NCBI GenBank assembly: GCA_937875295.1 | Contig: CALLXS010000039.1 | Location: forward strand, 1-25,121 | Reading direction: 5' to 3' | DNA from: an uncultured bacterium | GTDB lineage: Bacteria > Bacteroidota > Ignavibacteria > Kapaibacteriales > UBA2268 | DNA length: 25,121 bases | Shown: positions 1 to 8,044 of the stretch, one piece after another | Layout: each line of letters begins with the position of its first letter | Position numbering within the stretch: position 1 is the first letter of the stretch | The notes under the pieces: generated by a model | What the model saw: only the letters and a program-made list of their open reading frames with translations | Database searches by the model: none | Told to the model about the DNA's origin: nothing | Made by a program: the position numbers and the translations under genes

Positions 1-2
1 AC

Positions 3-473
3 ATAGTAGACAACATATCTTATAGAGATTTTGTAAAATTCCACAAGAAGAAGGGAGCTTCGGTTTCCATTGCAATGACAAAGGTTAAAGATCCTTCTCA
101 ATATGGAGTTATAGAATTTGACCACGATAAATATATAAATGCCTTTAAAGAAAAGCCAAAAGCAGGAGAAACAGATTCAAAATGGATAAATGCTGGAGCT
201 TATGTATTTGAGCCGGAAGTTTTTAAAGAAATTCCAAAAAATAAGGTAATTTCAATAGAAAAGGACATTTACCCGCTGCTGCTTGAAAAGCACTATAAAA
301 TAGCTGCTTATGAGTACAATGACTATTGGATTGACGTGGGAACTTTGAAAAAATATATACAGGCTCATATAGATATACTTCACAGCAGCTGCAATAAATT
401 CGGAAAAACCAATAATATTTCAGATATAAAAAACATAATCTTTAAAAATATCCCAATACAGTGTCAATCTTGA
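3..473 (+). CDS. NDP-sugar nucleotidyltransferase, internal/C-terminal fragment
   Basis: The reading frame is already open at the window edge (first full codon at base 3), so the N-terminal half with the GxGxR nucleotide loop is missing. What remains matches the later part of the NTP_transferase fold used by glucose-1-phosphate or mannose-1-phosphate nucleotidyltransferases: an SYRDF stretch, YGVIEFD, FKEKP, WINAGAYVFEPEV, SIEKDIYPLL and YWIDVGT. These are the sugar-binding and dimer-side motifs of enzymes that join a sugar 1-phosphate to an NTP for cell-wall or capsule sugars. The match fades after about codon 125 (near base 390). The remaining codons to the stop at 471-473 look unrelated and probably lie beyond a join, so the stop is not trusted. 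The exact sugar cannot be told. An internal ATG at 75 is not a real start, because the family motifs continue upstream of it. Confidence 0.8.
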   Translation: MVDNISYRDFVKFHKKKGASVSIAMTKVKDPSQYGVIEFDHDKYINAFKEKPKAGETDSKWINAGAYVFEPEVFKEIPKNKVISIEKDIYPLLLEKHYKIAAYEYNDYWIDVGTLKKYIQAHIDILHSSCNKFGKTNNISDIKNIIFKNIPIQCQS

Positions 474-490
474 TGCTCTTCTTATTATAA
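400..490. other. Probable chimeric join 1
   Basis: A plus-strand nucleotidyltransferase and a minus-strand ROK regulator both lose recognisable family sequence here, running tail to tail with overlapping open frames. Both lack the rest of their C-terminal domains. A single native locus would not normally truncate two converging genes at one point, so I place a join here. The exact base cannot be fixed by eye. Confidence 0.55.
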
Positions 491-827
491 TTCTTTTGTT
501 CACTAACATTTGAATTATTTCATTTCCATATAGATCCGCAATTCCTCCTCTTACGGCCTGAGGCATCATCTCTATGCTGATCACATACATGATAGACCCA
601 TTATATTTTAGCTGTATCGGCTTACGTCCCATACTAGTCTCATCAGTCCCTGCTTCCCTGATAATTTTTGTTTCCAGCAGAGCCGCAATATTCTTGCTGA
701 CCGCCGGGGCACTGAGATTTAGTCTTTTGGAAATTTCCTGCCTTGATATTCCATCGTTTTCTTTGATTATTTTTAGAATGGACAACTTGTTTTGGTCCCC
801 TATATCTGTTGGATTCAATGCTTTCAC
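420..827 (-). CDS. ROK-family transcriptional regulator, N-terminal fragment
   Basis: The N-terminal 60 or so residues form a winged helix-turn-helix (NKLSILKIIKENDGISR, then ISKRLNLSAPAVSKNIAALL). They are followed by the hallmark GRKPIQLKYN and the beginning of the sugar-kinase-like fold (YVISIEMMPQAVRGGIADLYGNEII). ROK regulators of this XylR/NagC type repress sugar uptake and use operons and are released by a sugar ligand. Normal length is about 300-400 residues. Here only about 115 are family-like, and the glycine-rich ATP or sugar site is absent. The start is GTG at 827, with GGAAGG six bases upstream (complement of 834-839). It lies downstream of an ABC sugar permease end on the same strand, a usual partner. 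The last 20 or so codons are probably beyond the join. Confidence 0.8.
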   Translation of the reverse strand: MKALNPTDIGDQNKLSILKIIKENDGISRQEISKRLNLSAPAVSKNIAALLETKIIREAGTDETSMGRKPIQLKYNGSIMYVISIEMMPQAVRGGIADLYGNEIIQMLVNKRIIIRRASRLTLYWDIFKDYVFYI

Positions 828-891
828 AATAAACCTTCCTATAATTTTATTTTGATTTCAACAATTATCTAAATTCCATTGATTGAAACAT

Positions 892-901
892 TAACCGGTT
901 A
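892..901. promoter_or_regulatory. Perfect 10-bp palindrome TAACCGGTTA, possible operator
   Basis: The palindrome lies between the end of the ABC permease fragment and the GTG of the ROK regulator, about 65 bases upstream of that start. A central CG flanked by A/T arms is the usual form of LacI-family operators. A TTTCAA...TTGAAA pair also lies between it and the gene. Function is inferred from form and place only. Confidence 0.3.
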
Positions 902-920
902 CCTATCGATTTTAAGCCTC

Positions 921-995
921 TTATTCTTTTACAGCGCCTGCCAGCATTCCTTCAACCAGATGTTTCTGCGCAAAAATATATACCAAAATAATTGA
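921..995 (-). CDS. Carbohydrate ABC transporter permease, extreme C-terminus
   Basis: Read on the minus strand, the frame ending in TAA at 921-923 gives ILVYIFAQKHLVEGMLAGAV followed by KE and stop. This is the typical last segment of MalG/LacG-type permeases of carbohydrate ABC importers (ABC-2 like binding-protein-dependent permease, last membrane helix plus the VEG-GAVK tail). Only about 22-25 residues are native. The rest of the gene is replaced by unrelated AT-rich DNA. The position just upstream of a ROK regulator on the same strand fits a sugar uptake operon. Confidence 0.7.
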   Translation of the reverse strand, partial: SIILVYIFAQKHLVEGMLAGAVKE

Positions 996-1521
996 CCCAA
1001 CCAGGTGATTGTAAAGAAGATATACCAGGACCGTATATGATTTTAACTATACCACCCTCATATATCCTTAATTGAATAGTTCCTCTATTTGTAGCACCAC
1101 CTGAATAATGTTTAATACCATTCCATTGAACTATTAACTCCCTACTTCCAGGTTGCCCCTGAACTAGATATGCAATGCTAGTTGCTCTAGCATCCATTGA
1201 TAACACGCAAATTGCATTATATAGGTTAGTAGTATTATGATACGCACTAGTATAAGTACTATTAAACCTAATAAAACCGTTTGTACTAGCTCTAAAGTTT
1301 GTCATTATCGAATTATCAAAAGGGAAATCAAACCCAATGTTTGTTTGTGGACTTAATTGATCGTCTGGATCACCAGTTACGATTAAAGTACCTGTGATTG
1401 GTTGCCAAGTTTCAACAGAATGATTTACTACATACTCGTTGATACTTTGAGCATTCGTACCAATGTAAGAGAATAACACCAAAATAGGTATTATACTCAT
1501 CAGTGCGAAGAATTTTTTCAT
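952..1521 (-). CDS. Secreted FCB-type surface protein, truncated after about 175 residues
   Basis: The protein starts with a classical signal peptide (MKKFF, a hydrophobic run, then a cleavage region around TNAQS at about residue 25). The mature part is an all-beta domain with the pattern DFPFDNSIMTNFRASTNGFI, then RELIVQWNGIKHY and LRIYEGGIVKIIYG. Similar domains stand at the N-terminus of many large exported proteins of Bacteroidota, Ignavibacteria and Chlorobi that end in a type IX sorting domain. The native sequence stops at about base 990. The last residues of the open frame (YFGIYFCAETSG) come from the ABC permease DNA read in another frame. The true protein was probably longer, but the C-terminus and its function cannot be seen. 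No Shine-Dalgarno is evident, as is common in this group. Confidence 0.7.
   Translation of the reverse strand: MKKFFALMSIIPILVLFSYIGTNAQSINEYVVNHSVETWQPITGTLIVTGDPDDQLSPQTNIGFDFPFDNSIMTNFRASTNGFIRFNSTYTSAYHNTTNLYNAICVLSMDARATSIAYLVQGQPGSRELIVQWNGIKHYSGGATNRGTIQLRIYEGGIVKIIYGPGISSLQSPGWVNYFGIYFCAETSG
985..1005. other. Probable chimeric join 2
   Basis: To the left the minus strand encodes an ABC permease tail in one frame. To the right it encodes a secreted FCB-type protein in another frame. The two matches meet between about 985 and 1005 without a stop or start between them. Confidence 0.75.
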
Positions 1522-1837
1522 TTTTAACCTCGTAAAATTTTAAAAATATTTTTTATCTATTTAATATATTTTTTCTAAGTTGATAGTCGCTCATATATAA
1601 TTAAACGACTTACTAAAATACAAAAATAACAAATATTATCCAATTAATTACTTAAAATATAAATTATTATTTAAAATACTAATAAATTTTCTTAATTTTA
1701 TAAAATATTATTAAAAACTTATTAAAAATATTTACTTTAAATATTCGTAAGTTAATTTTTAGTTAAAATAATTGCTTTTAAATTGAAAAAGTTATGATTA
1801 ACCAAATATAATGTTTTTTTTATCACATTTATAACTT
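1522..1837. other. AT-rich divergent intergenic region
   Basis: This stretch separates the divergent secreted-protein and lipoprotein genes and must hold both promoters. It is very rich in A and T with many short TTAAAATA-like runs. I see no clear sigma-70 pair, hairpin or small reading frame that I would defend. Confidence 0.5.
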
Positions 1838-2755
1838 TTGCATCAAAACTTATTGAAAAAAATTATTAAATATAAATATTATTTTATAATATTATTCGTG
1901 CCAATTTATTTTTTGTCATCTTGTAAAGAGAAATTTTCACCTTTTACAAAAGATAATATTGCTATTACTACCTTTAATTTAAATTGGTTAGGTGATGGCT
2001 ATAATGATAGAATTGATCGCACTGATGAGGATTATTACAATATTGCATCAATAATAGAAGATTTGGATTCTGATATTTTTTGCTTGCAAGAAATTGAGAA
2101 TGATCGTGCTATTCAAAAGATTATTTCTAATTTGCCAGATTATAAATATATAATAAGTAAAAATGGTAATGCTCAGAAATTAGCAATAATTTATAAAAAT
2201 TATTTGCAAGTAAAAAATCAAAAGGAAATTTCTGAATTGATGCTAAGCTCATCTAATTATAGACCTGGACTTAGTGTAAATGTAAAATATCAAAATTTCG
2301 ATTTTGAGCTGATTAACATTCATTTAAAATCTACATCAAGTTATGATTCGACAGACGCACAAATCGCAAAAAGTCAGATGATTCGGTCAAATCAAATAAG
2401 CGTTTTAAATAACTGGGTAAATATATTTCTCGACACTAATCGAGAAGAAGATATTATTATTGTTGGTGATTTTAATGATACTCCTCATAGAAAAATCAAT
2501 AACACATTATCCGAATTGCTTAATAATAAAAATATTTCTTTTATAACGGCTGATTTAAAGAGTTGTGGAAAGTATAAAAATAGTTATGTAATTGATAATA
2601 TTGCAATTTCCCTCCCTGTCATGAATAGATTAATTCCCAAATCTCTTTCAAAATATGATATTTATACTGCTTATAGTGCAAAAGAAGCTAAAAGTATAAG
2701 TGATCACTGCCCTATTACTGCAAGATTTGACTGCTATATGCCAGATAACGATTAG
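1838..2755 (+). CDS. Endonuclease/exonuclease/phosphatase-family lipoprotein
   Basis: This is a lipoprotein: a basic start, a hydrophobic helix and the lipobox L26-S27-S28-C29. It is likely exported and lipid-anchored. The rest is one domain of the EEP superfamily (DNase I, exonuclease III, sphingomyelinase). Catalytic motifs are present in order: QEIEN with metal-binding E85, INIHLKS with H162, GDFND with D211 and N213, and SDHCP with D289 and H290. The enzyme should hydrolyse phosphodiester bonds with a divalent metal ion. Whether it acts on extracellular DNA, RNA or lipid is not visible. The start is uncertain: TTG at 1838 or TTG at 1853, with no ATG in frame and no clear ribosome site. 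The neighbouring flagellar genes lie 220 bases downstream and need not be linked. Confidence 0.85.
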   Translation: MHQNLLKKIIKYKYYFIILFVPIYFLSSCKEKFSPFTKDNIAITTFNLNWLGDGYNDRIDRTDEDYYNIASIIEDLDSDIFCLQEIENDRAIQKIISNLPDYKYIISKNGNAQKLAIIYKNYLQVKNQKEISELMLSSSNYRPGLSVNVKYQNFDFELINIHLKSTSSYDSTDAQIAKSQMIRSNQISVLNNWVNIFLDTNREEDIIIVGDFNDTPHRKINNTLSELLNNKNISFITADLKSCGKYKNSYVIDNIAISLPVMNRLIPKSLSKYDIYTAYSAKEAKSISDHCPITARFDCYMPDND

Positions 2756-2850
2756 CGAAGTGTTCATATTTATTACCACATTAATTCTTAATTATTCAAA
2801 TTATTTATTAATATTAATTTTCAATTCAAATTTAAAAATTTAAAAAAAAA

Positions 2851-2867
2851 TTGGCAAGGGATTTGAA
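2851..2867 (+). promoter_or_regulatory. Possible sigma-54 promoter ahead of the hook genes
   Basis: TTGGCA at 2851-2856 and TTTGAA at 2862-2867 have the -24/-12 spacing of sigma-54 promoters (TGGCAC-N5-TTGCA). The GG element is intact, but the -12 GC is GA. It lies 109 bases ahead of the fliK-like start. Sigma-54 control of hook genes is known in several phyla. This is a candidate only. Confidence 0.35.
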
Positions 2868-2882
2868 TTATTAGTTTTAGTA

Positions 2883-2912
2883 TGCAATTTGAAAATAAAT
2901 TTTTCAAATGCA
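2883..2912. repeat. Long imperfect inverted repeat upstream of fliK
   Basis: TGCA-A-TTTGAAAA at 2883-2895 pairs with TTTTCAAATGCA at 2901-2912, leaving a 5-base loop and a single bulged A at 2887. It lies between the sigma-54-like site and the fliK start. It could be an attenuator, a transcription-factor site or a weak terminator for the upstream lipoprotein gene. Only a short U-rich stretch follows. Confidence 0.5.
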
Positions 2913-2975
2913 ATTTTATAAAATTAGAGATAGCATAATTATTTCTATGCTGTTATATTTAAAGGATTTAAGACG

Positions 2976-5213
2976 ATGAACTTTGTGCAAGGATGCACCC
3001 AAAAAAGTTTTAATAGACATTTGACAAATGATGCAAATGTTCAATATTCGACTATTAATTTTGATGTTAATAATCAATCGTCGGATTTTAGCCATTTTTT
3101 GAAAAATTCAAATGATATTGTTCAAAATATCAAAATAAATCATCCTAAAAGCGAAATTACATTATCCAAAATAGATTTAGAAAAAATCGATTTAGAAAAT
3201 ATTGATTTAGAAAATATTGATTTTAGCAAAATTGATTTGCATGAGAATATAAATGAAGAAATTAAAAATTTATTTTCTGAATTAAGTCTCCCAAAAGCTG
3301 ATATTAAAGCTATTTCTATGGATTTAAATCAATTAAAAGCAAATCTTACTGATTTGATTTCACTTCTTAATCAATTTACAAATTTAAAAAGTAATGGAGA
3401 TCAATTAAAGCACACTAATAATATAAATGAAGATCTAATTACTGAGACTCAATTGTTAGCTGATGTAACTAAAAATCAAGCCTCCAAAACTAATGATAAA
3501 GAAATTGAATTATCAGATATTAATAATATTATTAGCCAACTGGAATCTCTTATTCATTCTTCAAAAAAGCTGAAGGACGATAATTTCAATAGTAAAATTC
3601 AAAATATTACAGAATTTCAGAACAATTTAAAAATAAACAATGACATTGTAAATCCAGATTCGAAACTTGCAGTAAATGCCGAAATATTAAAGAAAATTGT
3701 CTCTGGACTTGAAGCAATAAACACTGAAATCAATCAGAAAGATATTAATATCATTTCAAATTCTAATTCTAATAATATAGATAAGCAATTAAATGAAAGT
3801 ATAAATAATAATATAAATAATATTTTTGAACTAGACAAAATTAAAGAAAAAATTGATAAAATTTTACCTGAAATTAAAAATTTATCAAAAAATGGATATA
3901 TTTTATTAGAATCACAAAACACTATTAATGAAAAATCACCAAAACTATTTTTAGATGAAAATTCTATTAAATCACTTGATAAAATCAATGATATAAATAA
4001 AAATATTACTGATATTTCTAATATAATATCATCAAAAATAGATAATATTATCGAAAGATTCACTTCTGATAAACAAATCGAATCATCTAAAAATCAATTA
4101 TTTAGTATTGACGAATTTAAAAAAAGTAGTTTAGCTAACGAAAAAATTGATTTCAATATTATTACTTCTGATAAAAATAATAATTTTGATTTTGCCCCTA
4201 GCAAATTTAATCACGTATCTAGTGAATCATTAAATTCTATTTCTGTGGAATCGCTAAGACCTCAATCTCAAGTTCAAAAAGATATTACTTCAAAAATAGA
4301 CATTGTTAATAATAACCTTCAAAATTCTATTGAAAACACAGCTTTAGAAAATTTCAATGTCAATAATATTGATAGTACTTTGAATAATGATAGCAATGGT
4401 AATGTTGAAATAAACAATTCTATTCCCCAAGAAATATTAGCTACTCAGAACTCTAAAATATTTTCTGACAATAACATTATCATAGACCAGAAGAATAGTG
4501 TATTTAATACAAAATCAGAGCAAACCGATGAGAGTTTATCTCAAATTATCGAACCAATTAATAATAATAGTACAAATTCAGCAGATGTAAAAGATAATAG
4601 TGATTTTGAGTCTCGTAATAAGCAAAAATCTCATACCACCGCTATTGATATAAATTCAAATACATTTATAAATCGTGAAACTAGTACTATAAGCAATGAC
4701 AATTCTAACAATCTCGTAAAACCATACTCTATTCGTATTAATGATATTCCTCGATATGTATCGCGAATAGTTACAAATCAAATGACAAATAATCAGACTC
4801 AAATTACAACTTTGAACTTAGAACCAATTACACTTGGAAAAATGAGCATCGAAATTAGTCTAAATGGAGCAGTCGCTGATATTAAATTTAAGGTAGAAAA
4901 TAAAGACTCAATTAAATCTATAGAATCTCAAATAGTCAATTTAAAGGAAAATTTATCTAAAAATGGGATTAAAATTGAATCAATTAATATATCACAAAGC
5001 AACATTCAGCAAGATGCAGACAAAAACTTCGGTACTAATCAATTTCATGGTGAACAATCTAAATTCAAAGATCAGAAGACAAAAAAAGAATATTTAAGAA
5101 TGATGAATCCATCTGTTAATTTTGCGAACTCTTCAAATGATTATGAAAATATCGTAAATCAAAAGGAACAAATGAATTCAATAAAAAATAAATCTATAGA
5201 AAAATATATTTAA
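2976..5213 (+). CDS. fliK: Flagellar hook-length control protein FliK-like
   Basis: The C-terminal domain at about residues 585-675 carries the Flg_hook (FliK C-terminal) pattern: VSRIVTNQM, then LNLEPITLGKMSIEISLNG and VADIKFKVENKDS, ending in LKENLSKNGIKIESINI. FliK acts as the secreted ruler that stops hook growth and switches the export gate to filament substrates. The first 580 residues are low-complexity, rich in Asn, Lys, Ile, Asp and Ser. This fits a flexible, secreted ruler, although 745 residues is long for the family. There is no signal peptide, as expected for flagellar type III export. The start ATG has AAAGGA nine bases upstream. Position next to flgD and flgE supports the call strongly, since the N-terminal half alone would not identify it. 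Confidence 0.85.
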   Translation: MNFVQGCTQKSFNRHLTNDANVQYSTINFDVNNQSSDFSHFLKNSNDIVQNIKINHPKSEITLSKIDLEKIDLENIDLENIDFSKIDLHENINEEIKNLFSELSLPKADIKAISMDLNQLKANLTDLISLLNQFTNLKSNGDQLKHTNNINEDLITETQLLADVTKNQASKTNDKEIELSDINNIISQLESLIHSSKKLKDDNFNSKIQNITEFQNNLKINNDIVNPDSKLAVNAEILKKIVSGLEAINTEINQKDINIISNSNSNNIDKQLNESINNNINNIFELDKIKEKIDKILPEIKNLSKNGYILLESQNTINEKSPKLFLDENSIKSLDKINDINKNITDISNIISSKIDNIIERFTSDKQIESSKNQLFSIDEFKKSSLANEKIDFNIITSDKNNNFDFAPSKFNHVSSESLNSISVESLRPQSQVQKDITSKIDIVNNNLQNSIENTALENFNVNNIDSTLNNDSNGNVEINNSIPQEILATQNSKIFSDNNIIIDQKNSVFNTKSEQTDESLSQIIEPINNNSTNSADVKDNSDFESRNKQKSHTTAIDINSNTFINRETSTISNDNSNNLVKPYSIRINDIPRYVSRIVTNQMTNNQTQITTLNLEPITLGKMSIEISLNGAVADIKFKVENKDSIKSIESQIVNLKENLSKNGIKIESINISQSNIQQDADKNFGTNQFHGEQSKFKDQKTKKEYLRMMNPSVNFANSSNDYENIVNQKEQMNSIKNKSIEKYI
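3171..3245 (+). repeat. Five tandem 15-base units encoding pentapeptides
   Basis: Five successive 15-base units in the fliK-like gene (starting at 3171, 3186, 3201, 3216 and 3231) encode IDLEK, IDLEN, IDLEN, IDFSK and IDLHE at residues 66-90. The middle units are almost identical at base level, which points to recent slippage expansion. Confidence 0.85.
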
Positions 5214-5237
5214 AAAATTAATTTAGGGACAATAATT

Positions 5238-5933
5238 ATGTTTGATCCTTCTGTAAATAGCACAAACAGTACTCAAAACACTGATACATCGCTGGCAAGT
5301 GCTTCACGAATAAAAGCAAGCGAATCTAAGTTGGATTTCCTTAATATGCTTACTTTACAATTAAGGACTCAAAATCCACTTAAGCCACATGATAATCAAG
5401 AGTTTGCAGCACAATTAGCTCAATTTTCATCGCTTGAGCAATTGACTAGTATCAAATCAATTCTTGAGAATCAAAATTCTTCTTTTGGATTGCTTTCCCA
5501 GACTTTAAATAATACTGCTATTCCAGGAATGCTTGGTAAATTCGCTAAAGTTGCGTGGGATCAAGGTGAATTTAATGGCATAAATCCTATTGAACTTGGA
5601 TACAATTTACCAATTAATAGCGCAACAGGTGAAGTTATTGTAAAAGATTCACTCGGCAGAGTAGTAAGAAATATGGAATTGAGTGGGCTAGATTTATCAT
5701 CTGGGCAACATAAAATAGCTTGGGACGGTAAAGATAATAATGGAAATACTGTAAATAGCGGTATGTACACTTTTGAAATAAACGCAAAAGATGCTAATGG
5801 TGAAGAAATTTCTTTAGAACAATATACTTTCGGTAAAATTGAATCAGTAAGATTTGCTCAAAATGGTGCTAAAGTAATTATCAACGGTGCTGAAGTGCCT
5901 TTATCAAATATCGCTGATATTTCCGTTGAATAA
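5238..5933 (+). CDS. flgD: Flagellar hook assembly (capping) protein FlgD
   Basis: The N-terminal FlgD signature is complete at about residues 30-75: LDFLNMLTLQLRTQNPLKP, then NQEFAAQLAQFSSLEQL. The C-terminal half has the paired Tudor/Ig-like region, with GEVIVKDSLGRVVR, HKIAWDGKDNNGNTV and GMYTFEI. FlgD forms a cap at the growing hook tip and guides FlgE subunits into place, then is shed. Its 231 residues are normal for the family. It starts 24 bases after the fliK-like stop, so the two are almost certainly cotranscribed. A GGG-containing site sits about nine bases before the ATG. Confidence 0.95.
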   Translation: MFDPSVNSTNSTQNTDTSLASASRIKASESKLDFLNMLTLQLRTQNPLKPHDNQEFAAQLAQFSSLEQLTSIKSILENQNSSFGLLSQTLNNTAIPGMLGKFAKVAWDQGEFNGINPIELGYNLPINSATGEVIVKDSLGRVVRNMELSGLDLSSGQHKIAWDGKDNNGNTVNSGMYTFEINAKDANGEEISLEQYTFGKIESVRFAQNGAKVIINGAEVPLSNIADISVE

Positions 5934-5950
5934 AAAATATTTGCAAATTA

Positions 5951-5970
5951 TGTAAATTCCGCGATTTACA
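5951..5970 (+). repeat. Short hairpin between flgD and the next flagellar gene
   Basis: TGTAAAT and ATTTACA form a perfect 7-bp stem around a 6-base loop (TCCGCG). There is no T-run after it, so it is not a normal terminator. It may stabilise or process the flagellar mRNA. Confidence 0.45.
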
Positions 5971-6020
5971 TTAATAGAAATAAATTTTATTCTTATAAAT
6001 AAAAAGGAGTACATTGAAAT

Positions 6021-6407
6021 ATGGAAGCAATTGAAGGAGTAAATCTCCCTTTTATGCCTATTGGAGGCATTCAAGAGTTAAATAAAAATAATTCTCTTGA
6101 TTCAATTTCAGCAGGAAAATCAGAATTTGAAAAGATTTTCTCAGAAGAGCTGAATAAATTAAAATTCTCAGCTCATGCCCAAAACAGACTGACTAGTAGA
6201 GATATAGATTTATCTGAAATAGAAGTAAATAGATTGGAAAATGCTGTATCTCAAATTGAAAAAAAAGGTGGTAATGAATCTTTAATATTATTAGACGATA
6301 AGGCTTTTATTATAAATATACAAAATAGAACTGTTATTACAGTAATTGATAAAACCACTTCTGATAATAAGGTATTTACAAACATTGATTCAGCTGCTTT
6401 TGCATAA
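6021..6407 (+). CDS. TIGR02530-type flagellar operon protein
   Basis: After a variable first 50 residues comes the compact conserved core of this family: FSAHAQNRLTSRDIDLSEIE, then LENAVSQIEKKGGNESLIL, DDKAFIINIQNRTVITVID and VFTNIDSA. The family is named only for its constant place between flgD and flgE in Firmicutes, spirochaetes and other flagellates. Its biochemical role is not established as far as I know, though it is assumed to help hook assembly. At 128 residues its length is typical. The AAGGAG site is about 12 bases from the ATG, a little far, but no other in-frame start exists. Confidence 0.85.
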   Translation: MEAIEGVNLPFMPIGGIQELNKNNSLDSISAGKSEFEKIFSEELNKLKFSAHAQNRLTSRDIDLSEIEVNRLENAVSQIEKKGGNESLILLDDKAFIINIQNRTVITVIDKTTSDNKVFTNIDSAAFA

Positions 6408-6554
6408 AATTTTTAAAAAAATAATCAAGTTGGACAACAGGAAGTAAATTAATAATTTTCCTAATGAGACTTGAAATCCCATTCCGACCGATAGAAGAAT
6501 GGAAAATAAATTGAAATAATTATTAATTAAATAATACCAGGAAGGTAAAAAATA

Positions 6555-7889
6555 ATGAGTTTATCACGTTCATTAAACACAGGAACAAGCTCTTTAAGAG
6601 CACATCAAAAGCGATTTGATGTAATTTCAAACAATATAGCGAATGTAAATACTACAGGCTATAAATCAAGTAGAACTAACTTCACCGAAACATTTAATCA
6701 AGTGTTTGGATACGGAAAAGGTCCTGATCATAATCAAGGCATTGGAGTAGGTGGTATCAATCCTATTCAATTAGGATTAGGTGTAAATGTCGGTTCTATT
6801 ACACATGATTTCTCTCAAGGTACTTTCGAGACAACAAATAGATCACTCGATTTAGCTTTGCAAGGAGATGGAACTTTTATTTACAATATAAATGGAAGAG
6901 ATATTTATTCTCGTGCTGGTGTATTAAATAAAGACAAAGAAGGTAATATTATCGATAGTGCAAGTGGTGCTTTCTTACAAGGTTATAATGTGCAAAAAGA
7001 TGCTAATGGAAAAATTATAAAAGATGCCTTAGGTAATAATCAGGTTTTTAGAAAAAAAGAAAACCTTAAAATTGAACCTAAACTTATTTCACCTCCGGGG
7101 CAAACTAAAAACATTGCACTAACTGGTAATTTAAATGCTTCTGACCCCGCTGGCGTAGTCAGAAATTCAAGTATTAACGTGTATGATAACGTTGGTACTG
7201 TGCATGCATTAAATCTTACTTTCACTAAAAGTGCTACTTCAAATGAATATACACTTACAGCTCAAATAGATAACAATGATATTACTTTAGATGCAGCATT
7301 TCAGACTGTAACATTTAATCCTGATGGATCTTTAAATACACCACAGAATATTACAATTCCTACAACTGATTTAAATACTGCTCTTGGAGCTGGTAGCACT
7401 GCTTTTGATACTGTAACAAATACTACTCTTAATATTCAATTAGCAGCACCAAATAATGTACTTACCGGACTTACTCAATATAGCGGTCCAAATACCGCTA
7501 CAGCTGGTGAACAAGATGGTTACGGAGCAGGTACATTAATTGATATTTCCTTCGATGACAAAGGTCAGGTATGGGGTGCATTTACAAATGGACAATCAGA
7601 AATTTTAGGACAAATTGTAATCGCTCAATTTGCAAATCCATCTGGATTAATGCACGAAGGTGGTAATTTCCTTACTGTTACTCCAAATAGTGGGGCTGCA
7701 ACTATTGGTACTCCTGGGGAATCCTTCCCAAATACTTTAGTAAAAAGTCATAATTTAGAAATGTCAAACGTTGACCTAACAACCGAATTTACTAATATGA
7801 TTACTACTCAAAGAGCATACGAAGCGGGTGCAAAAACGGTAACAGCAAGCGATGAAATCCTTCAAATTACCGTTAATTTAAAGAGATAA
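6555..7889 (+). CDS. flgE: Flagellar hook protein FlgE
   Basis: FlgE is the subunit of the curved hook joining rod to filament. The N-terminal rod-like segment has LRAHQKRFDVISNNIANVNT followed by TGYKSSR. The FlgE/F/G middle motif is SLDLALQGDGTFI, and the D1/D2 hook region includes NVGTVHALNLTFTKS. The C-terminal coiled segment reads NVDLTTEFTNMITTQRAYEA and ends in ILQITVNLKR. With 444 residues it is full length. FlgE is preferred to FlgG because of the hook-specific middle domain and length. Start ATG has AGGAAGG about eight bases upstream. The 147-base gap before it contains a weak hairpin (CCATTC/GAATGG). It is the last gene of this flagellar run and is followed by a terminator. Confidence 0.93.
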   Translation: MSLSRSLNTGTSSLRAHQKRFDVISNNIANVNTTGYKSSRTNFTETFNQVFGYGKGPDHNQGIGVGGINPIQLGLGVNVGSITHDFSQGTFETTNRSLDLALQGDGTFIYNINGRDIYSRAGVLNKDKEGNIIDSASGAFLQGYNVQKDANGKIIKDALGNNQVFRKKENLKIEPKLISPPGQTKNIALTGNLNASDPAGVVRNSSINVYDNVGTVHALNLTFTKSATSNEYTLTAQIDNNDITLDAAFQTVTFNPDGSLNTPQNITIPTTDLNTALGAGSTAFDTVTNTTLNIQLAAPNNVLTGLTQYSGPNTATAGEQDGYGAGTLIDISFDDKGQVWGAFTNGQSEILGQIVIAQFANPSGLMHEGGNFLTVTPNSGAATIGTPGESFPNTLVKSHNLEMSNVDLTTEFTNMITTQRAYEAGAKTVTASDEILQITVNLKR

Positions 7890-7928
7890 AATAAATTATC
7901 CATAATTTGTTATTTAATAACAAAATTT

Positions 7929-7965
7929 GAAGCTACTTATTTAATTATAGGTAGCTTCATTTTTA
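7929..7965 (+). terminator. Rho-independent terminator after flgE
   Basis: GAAGCTAC (7929-7936) pairs with GTAGCTTC (7951-7958), followed by ATTTTTATT. It ends the flagellar transcript. Confidence 0.85.
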
Positions 7966-8044
7966 TTATTATAAATATTGACTACTAGCTTATTTTTTGG
8001 TAATATGATCTATTTTATAAAGTTCATTACTTAAATTTCTATAA

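Noticed and set aside
3734..4063. Minus-strand 109-residue open frame rich in Leu, Ile and Ser
   Set aside because: It is the antisense of low-complexity Asn/Lys/Asp codons in the fliK-like gene and only appears membrane-like by composition.
6472..6494. Sigma-28-like ACCGATAG before flgE
   Set aside because: The -10 resembles GCCGATAA, but no TAAA lies at 15 bases and hook genes are rarely sigma-28 targets.
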